Below, in pieces: positions 1 to 6,800 of a stretch of DNA of 9,246 bases (position 1 is its first letter; every line of letters begins with the position of its first letter). The DNA comes from Paludibacteraceae bacterium (GTDB lineage Bacteria; Bacteroidota; Bacteroidia; Bacteroidales; Paludibacteraceae). A model generated the notes under the pieces. That model saw nothing but the letters and a program-made list of their open reading frames with translations. It was not told where the DNA came from and did no database searches. The translations under genes were made by a program, and so were the position numbers. The DNA lies in NCBI GenBank assembly GCA_904502115.1, contig CAJGDW010000055.1:1-9246 (forward strand). The letters are read 5' to 3'.

Positions 1-279
1 GATTTCGTCAAACTCCTCGTCGGCATATACAGGGGCGTAGGTGTGCGCTTTGCTTCCCATTTCTTCGAATGCTAAACGAGCTTCGCACAACGAACTTGCC
101 GTTGAATAGGGAATGTATTCCCTAATAATAGGGAATGCAGACCACATCGCAAAAGCCTTAAAGGCCAAGATGACTTCCACCTCGGCCTTTTGCTTTACAT
201 ATTGTATTAACTCCAAATTGTTACGCAACAACTTTTCATCCAAAACGTAACAAGGAGAAGGAATTTTTGAATAATCCAT
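1..279 (-). CDS. nspC: Carboxynorspermidine/carboxyspermidine decarboxylase, N-terminal part
   Basis: PLP-dependent decarboxylase that removes CO2 from carboxynorspermidine or carboxyspermidine to give norspermidine or spermidine in the cytoplasm. Only the first 93 residues are in the window; the reading frame is still open at position 1. The N-terminus IPSPCYVLDEKLLRNNLELI is typical of NspC, and the segment ILAFKAFAMW (about residues 37-46) carries Lys41, which I infer is the PLP-binding lysine of this alanine-racemase-fold family. TASSLCEARLAFEE and HTYAPVY also match my memory of the family. The ATG at 279-277 shares a base with the TAA stop of the preceding dehydrogenase, which fixes the start and implies translational coupling. 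In gut Bacteroidales this enzyme serves spermidine synthesis, so spermidine is the likelier product, but the sequence alone does not tell the two substrates apart. Confidence 0.93.
   Translation of the reverse strand, partial: MDYSKIPSPCYVLDEKLLRNNLELIQYVKQKAEVEVILAFKAFAMWSAFPIIREYIPYSTASSLCEARLAFEEMGSKAHTYAPVYADEEFDEI
105..137. repeat. Alternating 8-bp repeat inside nspC (direct-inverted-direct)
   Basis: The octamer TAGGGAAT occurs at 107-114 and 129-136, with its exact reverse complement ATTCCCTA at 117-124. The outer copies extend to an 11-bp direct repeat AATAGGGAATG at 105-115 and 127-137, spaced 22 bp start to start. The block lies in coding sequence of nspC (encoding FPIIREYIPYS), so either hairpin could form in the mRNA. 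Chance under coding constraint is a reasonable explanation; no function is claimed. Confidence 0.6.
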
Positions 280-281
280 TA
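277..281 (-). other. TAATG stop/start overlap coupling the two polyamine genes
   Basis: On the minus strand the dehydrogenase stop TAA (281-279) and the nspC start ATG (279-277) share one base. Such overlaps usually let a terminating ribosome restart on the next gene. No purine-rich Shine-Dalgarno tract stands before the nspC ATG, which fits reinitiation. The two enzymes act one after the other on the same intermediate, so balanced synthesis makes sense. Confidence 0.85.
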
Positions 282-1481
282 TAGTTCTAAATCGCCATTA
301 ACCACTTCGTGCCAAGGCAAACCGCTTTCTGCCACTTTTTTCATGAATGGATCGGGATCAAACTCTTCTACGTTAAACACCCCTGCTCCACTCCATTGTC
401 CAGTCATGAACATATAAGCACCTGTCATAGCAGGCACACCAGTGGTATAGCTAACACCTTGCATACCGGTTTCTTCGTAGGCTGCTTGGTGGCTGCAATT
501 GTTGTAAATGTAGTAAGTTTTTGCTTTGCCATCGCACATACCTTTAATGCGGCAACCAATGGATGTCCAACCGGTATAGTTTTCACCCAAGTCTTGTGGA
601 TTTGGCAATACCGCTTTTAAGAATTGAATAGGAACAATTTTTTGTCCGTTGTAATCAATTTCGTCGATACGGGCCATACCAATGTTTTGGATAACACGCA
701 AGTGAGTTAGGTATTCTTGACCAAATGTCATCCAGAAACGAGCACGCTTGATGGTTGGGAAGTTTTTCACCAACGATTCCAATTCTTCGTGGTACAACAA
801 GTACGATTCACGAGGACCAATTTCTGGATAGGTAATGGGTTGATGAATTTCTAACGAACCGGTTTCTACCCATTTACCATCTTGGTAGTAACGACCTTTT
901 TGGGTAATTTCACGAATGTTGATTTCGGGATTGAAATTGGTTGCAAAAGCATGGTGGTGATCGCCTGCGTTGCAGTCTACAATATCCAAATAGTGAATTT
1001 CATCAAAATGATGTTTAGCAGCGTATGCTGTATAAACACCGGTTTGTCCTGGGTCAAAACCACAACCCAAGATAGCAGTTAAACCTGCTTCTTTAAAGCG
1101 ATCGTGATAAGCCCATTGCCATGAATATTCAAATTTAGCTTCGTCTTTTGGTTCGTAGTTAGCAGTATCCAAGTAATTGCAACCTGCTTGCAAGCAAGCT
1201 TCCATAATGGTTAAATCTTGGTATGGAAGTGCCACATTGATAACTAACTTAGGTCCAAAAGCTTTAAACAAAGTTACCAATTCCTCTACATTATCGGCAT
1301 CAACTTGCGCTGTTTGAATGTCTACACCATAACGTTTTTTTACATCGGCAGCAATCACATCGCATTTAGATTTTGTACGGCTTGCCAACATAATTTCAGT
1401 AAATACGTCGGTATTTTGCGCTACTTTATGCACCACTACAGTACCTACTCCACCTGCACCAATAATTAATACTTTACCCAT
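279..1481 (-). CDS. Carboxynorspermidine/carboxyspermidine dehydrogenase (saccharopine dehydrogenase-like)
   Basis: NAD(P)H-dependent enzyme that reductively condenses L-aspartate semialdehyde with a diamine (putrescine or 1,3-diaminopropane) to carboxyspermidine or carboxynorspermidine, the substrate of the next gene. The protein is 400 aa from the ATG at 1481, a normal length for the family. A Rossmann nucleotide-binding motif GAGGVG lies at residues 8-13 after a short beta strand (KVLII). Further family-like stretches are CGFDPGQTGVYTAYAAKH, the HHHAFATNFNPEINIREI region, and the C-terminal GVPAMTGAYMF. An in-frame TTG six bases upstream (1487) would add two residues, but the ATG gives the canonical MGKVLIIGAGG start. 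It lies 34 bp after the PorP/SprF gene and overlaps nspC by one base. Homologous saccharopine dehydrogenases make the family name alone ambiguous; the nspC neighbour settles the role. Confidence 0.93.
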   Translation of the reverse strand: MGKVLIIGAGGVGTVVVHKVAQNTDVFTEIMLASRTKSKCDVIAADVKKRYGVDIQTAQVDADNVEELVTLFKAFGPKLVINVALPYQDLTIMEACLQAGCNYLDTANYEPKDEAKFEYSWQWAYHDRFKEAGLTAILGCGFDPGQTGVYTAYAAKHHFDEIHYLDIVDCNAGDHHHAFATNFNPEINIREITQKGRYYQDGKWVETGSLEIHQPITYPEIGPRESYLLYHEELESLVKNFPTIKRARFWMTFGQEYLTHLRVIQNIGMARIDEIDYNGQKIVPIQFLKAVLPNPQDLGENYTGWTSIGCRIKGMCDGKAKTYYIYNNCSHQAAYEETGMQGVSYTTGVPAMTGAYMFMTGQWSGAGVFNVEEFDPDPFMKKVAESGLPWHEVVNGDLEL

Positions 1482-1515
1482 ATTCAATAATACTTTTCTA
1501 AATTCTAGTTTTTAA
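1482..1515 (-). other. 34-bp spacer between the PorP/SprF gene and the polyamine genes
   Basis: This AT-rich spacer has no hairpin with a U-tract, so transcription from the secretion genes may run into the polyamine genes. On the minus strand it contains TATTATTG, one mismatch from the Bacteroidota -7 pattern TAnnTTTG, but it ends only a few bases before the ATG and would leave almost no leader. I see no convincing promoter, although one inside the 3' end of the preceding gene cannot be excluded. Confidence 0.5.
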
Positions 1516-2427
1516 TTAATCGTCCCACTCAGAAGTTTTTTTCTTGGTTGGGATGTTAAATGACAACATAACTTCGTGAGAAGTCCATGCTACATCGCTC
1601 AACTCGCCAGCATTCAAGTCGCAAGAGTAACCAATGCGCAACCATTCCCACTCAAAACCTACGTTCAAATAAGCTGTCGACAAAGTTCTATAACCCAAAC
1701 CTGCCCAGAAATAGTTACAGAAGAAGGCAGTTACGTTTACGTCAGCTACGTGGGTTTGACCAGTATAATAGTAACCTGCTGCAGGAGAAATCATCAACTG
1801 ATCCATGCATGGAATAGAACCACGTGCATACAAGTGATAAGTAGGCATGATGGTCAAGTTGTTCATATCTTCTTCGGTTACAAAATAACCAGGAATGTGG
1901 TTGATAGAGAAACCAGCCATGATGTATGGGTTCGAATACTCGATACCGATACTAGCATCGAACGATGTCAAACTTTGATAGGTATCAGGGAAACCTTGAC
2001 CACGTTCTTCTTCGTCTACCAACACGTGACGGTTAGGATCGAAACTTTTGTGAGCAATACCCAAGCCCACACCAAACGAGAACAAGTTTTTCTTGCCAAA
2101 GTTTAAGTGGTAAGCATAAACAGCTTTTGCTTGGAATTGAGTATAAGCAACACCCGATCCGTCGTACGAGAAGGTAATACCGACACCCGAGTTTGCTTTG
2201 TCAAAATAAGAATGCACGTTTAACAAGGTTGAGAAGGGAGCACCTTGCGCACCAGCATATTGGAAACGGTTCAACGAGAAAATGTTCACATTTTCGTCGT
2301 TACCAGTACCAGCAGGGTTCACAGCAATACGAGAGAACAACTGCTCGGTTAGCACAAAGTCATTTTGTGCAAAAGCGATGGTAGTACTAACTACTAAAGC
2401 CGAAAGTAATAAAACTAACTTTTTCAT
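1516..2427 (-). CDS. PorP/SprF family T9SS outer-membrane protein
   Basis: Predicted outer-membrane beta-barrel of the PorP/SprF family. Members work with the type IX secretion system; SprF-like proteins are known to be needed for secretion of partner cargo with type B C-terminal domains. The 303 aa length is typical. A signal peptide is clear: MKK, a hydrophobic run, then AFA before Gln21. The mature N-terminus has the family hallmark around VNPAGTG (residues 36-42), followed by alternating amphipathic strands rich in aromatic residues and glycine (for example FSFGVGLGIAHKSF and NYFWAGLGYR). The C-terminal part GFEWEWLRIGYSCDLNAGEL and the HEVMLSFNIP ending also fit the family. The protein finishes with a short charged tail, KKKTSEWDD. 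It starts 13 bp after the OmpA-family gene and lies in the same run as a type B cargo, so I infer it is that cargo's dedicated export partner. Confidence 0.9.
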   Translation of the reverse strand: MKKLVLLLSALVVSTTIAFAQNDFVLTEQLFSRIAVNPAGTGNDENVNIFSLNRFQYAGAQGAPFSTLLNVHSYFDKANSGVGITFSYDGSGVAYTQFQAKAVYAYHLNFGKKNLFSFGVGLGIAHKSFDPNRHVLVDEEERGQGFPDTYQSLTSFDASIGIEYSNPYIMAGFSINHIPGYFVTEEDMNNLTIMPTYHLYARGSIPCMDQLMISPAAGYYYTGQTHVADVNVTAFFCNYFWAGLGYRTLSTAYLNVGFEWEWLRIGYSCDLNAGELSDVAWTSHEVMLSFNIPTKKKTSEWDD

Positions 2428-2440
2428 AATACGTTATCCC

Positions 2441-3829
2441 TTATTGTTGTGTTTTCTTTAAATAATCTTGCTTTAACGCTTCGTTACGTGCATCAATGGC
2501 AGCATCTTCTGCTTTAGCAGCTTTTGCTTCATCGGTGGTTTCGTCGTATTGCTCAATATCTTTGTCATCGTCTAAGATAATACGAACTTCTACACGACGG
2601 TTTTGTGCGTGTTCTTCTTCGGTTTGTGCATTAGGCACTTGCAAGCGACGTTTACCGTAACCAACAGCTTCCATTACGCTAGGATCGAATCCTTCGCGTT
2701 CAACCAACAAATCTTTGATGGTTGTTGCACGACGTAATGACAATTTATCGTTGTATGCATCCGAACCACGAGAGTCGGTGTAACCTGCAATTTCAAAGCG
2801 GCAATCTGGGAAGTTCTTCATTTCGGTTGCCAAACGATGCAAGTCTTTGTAGAATTCTTCGTTCAAGATATCACGGTCAAAGTCGAACAAGAAGAATACC
2901 CAGTAGAAACGACGTTTCTTTTCTTCGTAGGTAGGTTCTGGTTCGGGTTCTGCAGGAACAGGGTGGAATAAATAAATGTCTTCGTTGCCTGCACGATTCG
3001 AAATCAACATAGGAACAGAATCCACTACCAACATGTTGTAGTTTTCGCCACCTTCGTTGTAAGGTTCAGCAAATTTGATAGGTTCTTTCCAAGTGGTATC
3101 TTGAGCAGCTGCAGAGAATACTGCCATTTGACCATCGCGTGCACTAGAGAAGTATAGAATGCTATCGCCTTCCAATACAGCCCAGTCGTCGTCTGCGCTG
3201 CTGTTCACTTCTTTTACATTCACTGGATACGACCAAATGCGTTTTTCTTCGTCTTCGATTTCTACATAATAGATATCACGACCACCTGCTCCACCTTCCA
3301 TGGTAGAACTAAAGTATACACGGCTGCAATCTTGATTCATGGTTGGATTGTAGAATCCTTCGATATAAGGCAAACGATAGTTCCAACCTGCACTTTGCAT
3401 GAACGAGATACCTGTACGCGATTTCAAAGTACCTTGAATACGCATACGTTTACCAGGTTGCCATTTGCCGTTGATATCCGAAATACTTTCGTACAAATAG
3501 TCTGCTTTGTATTCGTCGTTGTATTGGCTATAATACAAACGGTTGCGTTTTTTGTCGAATGCCACGGTACCCGACACTTTGATCAATTCAAAGTCGGCAC
3601 ACACTTGTGGGTTATCTAACTCACCAGCTGAGTCTAACTTGGTAATAAATACTTGTTCACCACGAACAAATACAAAAGTACTATCCTTGTAAGGTGACAA
3701 AGCATACTCTTTCTCGTCGGTTCTACTTACAGTAGGATCTAACGTGTATCCTTCACTGTATTTAGGACTGATGGTTGCCCATAACATAACGGGTAACAAC
3801 CACAACATACTTATAAAAATCCTTCTCAT
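2441..3829 (-). CDS. OmpA-family protein with WD40-like (PD40) repeats, PorE-like
   Basis: Probable periplasm-facing outer-membrane protein of 462 aa that binds peptidoglycan and may anchor secretion components. The N-terminus (MRRIF then a hydrophobic run to about residue 18) looks like a signal peptide; there is no lipobox cysteine. Residues about 40-290 contain PD40/beta-propeller-like strands: VYFSSTMEGGAGGRDIYYVE (171-190), ILYFSSARDGQMAVFS (224-239) and MLISNRAGNEDIYLF (274-288). A Pro-Glu linker (PAEPEPEPT, 292-300) leads to an OmpA C-terminal domain (about 308-418) with FLFDFDRDILN, GYTDSRGSDAYNDKLSLRRA and QNRRVEVRI. Asp352 and the Arg411/412 pair fall where OmpA-like domains grip diaminopimelate. 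A charged, Ala-rich tail (419-462) follows. P. gingivalis PorE also joins a beta-propeller to an OmpA domain, but it is a lipoprotein with TPR repeats, neither evident here. It lies 16 bp after the cargo gene and 13 bp before the PorP/SprF gene. Confidence 0.85.
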   Translation of the reverse strand: MRRIFISMLWLLPVMLWATISPKYSEGYTLDPTVSRTDEKEYALSPYKDSTFVFVRGEQVFITKLDSAGELDNPQVCADFELIKVSGTVAFDKKRNRLYYSQYNDEYKADYLYESISDINGKWQPGKRMRIQGTLKSRTGISFMQSAGWNYRLPYIEGFYNPTMNQDCSRVYFSSTMEGGAGGRDIYYVEIEDEEKRIWSYPVNVKEVNSSADDDWAVLEGDSILYFSSARDGQMAVFSAAAQDTTWKEPIKFAEPYNEGGENYNMLVVDSVPMLISNRAGNEDIYLFHPVPAEPEPEPTYEEKKRRFYWVFFLFDFDRDILNEEFYKDLHRLATEMKNFPDCRFEIAGYTDSRGSDAYNDKLSLRRATTIKDLLVEREGFDPSVMEAVGYGKRRLQVPNAQTEEEHAQNRRVEVRIILDDDKDIEQYDETTDEAKAAKAEDAAIDARNEALKQDYLKKTQQ

Positions 3830-3845
3830 ATTATAAGATTAAAGT

Positions 3846-6800
3846 TTATTTCTTAAATACTTCAATTGTACCTTTTTTCACATTGCCATCAGGCAAGTTT
3901 ACTACATAATAGTAAACACCTGGTACAGCCAATTTACCATCGCTCAAATAACCATCCCAACCATTATCGGTAGTGATAAGTGGCATACCAAAACGGTTAA
4001 AGATTTCGGTATGGAAGTTAGGATCCATGTCTTTCACAAAGGTATCATTCAAACCGTCAAGTACATAAGGAGTAAAGACGGTTGGCCATTGTACGGTTAC
4101 CCTAGCAGAATCGGTAGTTGTACCACATTCGCCATCAAATACAATGGTATACTCAGAGTCGATGTATGGTTTATAATCTGCCAACGACTCAACTTGCTCA
4201 CCATTAACCAAAACGCTGTATTCGGCAGCTTGGCCTACATAATTAGGAGTAACCACAAACGATGGCACACCACCAATGGTAATCAACTGTTCTTTGGGTT
4301 GGATTTCCAATTCGGGCGAAGCAGATTTCATCGAAATGTATACTTCTTTTGCATCACCTGCTTGGTTTTCGCAATAGCTGTCGGTTTCTACGGTTACGTA
4401 TACGTATGTATCTTGCTCAACATTCTTAAGTTCATAATCATAGCCAGTATGAAGCAACGATTCTGCTGCTAGATTAGGATCTGAATACCATCTGATTACC
4501 ACACTGGTTTGGTCTTGGTCGAACATTTCTACTGCCGACAAGATGATATCCGATTTAGGACAAATGCTTGCACCTTCTGCTGCAATATTAGCATCGATAG
4601 CATAATCTTTTACATTTACAATTATAGGCAAGCTATCAGAACCGCAAGTATAGATTTCTTCTCTGTAAGCGGTTACATAGTATGTATTTTTTCCAGGAAC
4701 AGAAGGATCGAATGTAGTAACTTCTTCTCCATCTTCAGTCTTGAAGACTAAGTATTTACATTTGTTATCGTTGGTTACCAAGGTTTTAAGCAATTCTTCT
4801 GAAGCTCCTTCGATAACGCAATCTACGTAATCTTTCACTGTAGGATTAGGAGAATAATCTTTTACACGATAACGCACTTTGATGGTATCGCTAGGGCAAA
4901 AACCTTCTGGTGCATTGTAAACATACAATGAATCTGTTTTTGGCTTATCTGTATAGAAATAAGCTTCTGTAGATGGAATAACCTTGTAGTCCATATCCAT
5001 CCAGATCAAGTTCAACGAACTGCCTGTACCTGTACCTTCAATCAAGAAATCGTAAGAAATTTTTTCGGTAGGATTACCGGTTCTACATTGGTTGTATGCG
5101 AAAATTTCGTTAGGACGTTTCTTACTTGGCGTATCTGCTGCATCGTTAAAGGTAATAATGGTTTCACCTTTCATTTGTGCTGATGTTTGGTCTTCGTAGC
5201 TATCAAATGTATCGTTATTTAACGATGAAACATACGATTTGATGCTTATAGAGGGAACATCGTTGCTAATTACCTTGAATTTTAAGCCAAGACCAGCACT
5301 TGCTTTTGATGGGAATACAAAACCTGCACGCCATACATGGGTAACGGTATTGAATTCAACACAAACAGTCTCTTCGTCTAATTGCAATACAGCAGGATCC
5401 CACTCTACTACAGCAAATACGTTATTAGCATTACCTGCAGCATTATTAAACAACGAAACGCTGTAAATAAACTCATCGCCCACGCAGACTTTTTGTACAT
5501 CAGCACTCTGTGTCAATTGCATATCGTTGCAAGCTTTGGTAGTCACGATTGCAACTTCTGAGGTTGTAGCACACAACAAATCATTATCGTTGTACAATTG
5601 TACACGGTACTGAGTTTCGTTAGCAATATTGCTTGGAGTGGTAAAGGTAGCGCTGTTGGTTCCCACATTGCTCCAATCTGCATCGCCGGGAGCCATTACT
5701 TGCCATTGGTATTTGGTTACAGGACTTGCATCAATAGAAAGTGTTGCAGTCGAACCTTCGCAAATTTCATCACCTACAGGTTCTGTATTGATAGAAGGAC
5801 GCGCTACTACTTGAACAGCAACGGTACCACTGGCCCAACGTTCACAAACAGTAGCATCAATATATTTTTCTACCACTTTTACTTTAACCGTATTGGTTCC
5901 TACTGGCCATTGATAGTCTTCTGCAGTAGCATCTTTGTAAAGTTCATTAATATCAACTATCATATAACCACAACCAGCAGTTTCTTCGCGGTATTGAACC
6001 TCTTGCATAAGTGGTTGGTTGTTTACGTAAATATCAAAGTAAACAACATTGGTTATGTTATTAGAACTCAATTTCAACTTAGGCATTTTTGCATAAATAC
6101 CATGATCAGGATCTGATTCACAGATTTTTGCCACATCCTCATAACTAGTTAATTGACTAGTACCGCATTCAATAGAATAGGTTAAGTTATTGCTAGAGAA
6201 AATCACATTGGTTTGTTTACCAACCGAATAATCGCCATTTTCGACACCTTTAATAATATCCAAATCGCAAGCACCTGCTGCTTTAACCGATGCAACAGCT
6301 ACCAACTCAACACTACCAGGAACAGTTTCCATTAGGTCTGACAATGTAGGTTGTGCGTAATAATATCCGTTAGACAACGCAAATTCAGATACGTAAACAT
6401 AAGAAGTATCGGTTCCTGAAATGGTACGTTTGTATAGTTGTATACAAGGGTCATTACCTAACGAACCAAAGTCTACTTGTTTTACGCGGATAGGTGCAGT
6501 TTCTTCTACATTACTTGCTTCTAATTCTTCAAACTGATTATCATCTTCATCGTAGAAATAAACAGAGAAAGAAGGCGTACACAAATCAAGACTGATATCA
6601 TCAATCAACAAGTCGTTACCATCACCTGTAGCACCGTTATTATTGATAACTACACGGAAATCGCCATCAGCATCGTCTACTGTCCATTCTACTTCACTAA
6701 GTTGCCAACCTTCGTCGTAATTTACTTCTGAATGCACCACAGCAGCATCTTGCCATGTAGTAGAACCGGTTTCCCTGAACTGAATTTTCAACTCCATGTT

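Noticed and set aside
1482..1487. TTG start two codons upstream for the dehydrogenase
   Set aside because: The ATG at 1481 gives the standard MGKVLIIGAGG N-terminus of Rossmann enzymes; the TTG adds only two residues with no supporting ribosome site.
5591..5604. Perfect 14-bp palindrome TGTACAATTGTACA, resembling an operator
   Set aside because: It lies deep inside the giant coding sequence, encodes an ordinary VQLYN segment, and is not near any start or promoter; best taken as chance.
5598..6116. Long plus-strand open frame (also 4011-4472 and 6999-7490)
   Set aside because: Each lies wholly opposite the giant minus-strand gene, its translation shows no family-like pattern, and there is no promoter or partner gene on the plus strand.
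6144..6161. Two ACTAGT sites flanking TAATTG
   Set aside because: Falls in coding sequence for TSQLTSYE, with repeated Thr-Ser codons explaining the repeat.
6430..6447. Inverted repeat TTGTATA-GTTG-TATACAA
   Set aside because: Inside coding sequence (IQLYK), AT-rich, no U-tract and no nearby gene boundary, so neither terminator nor operator.
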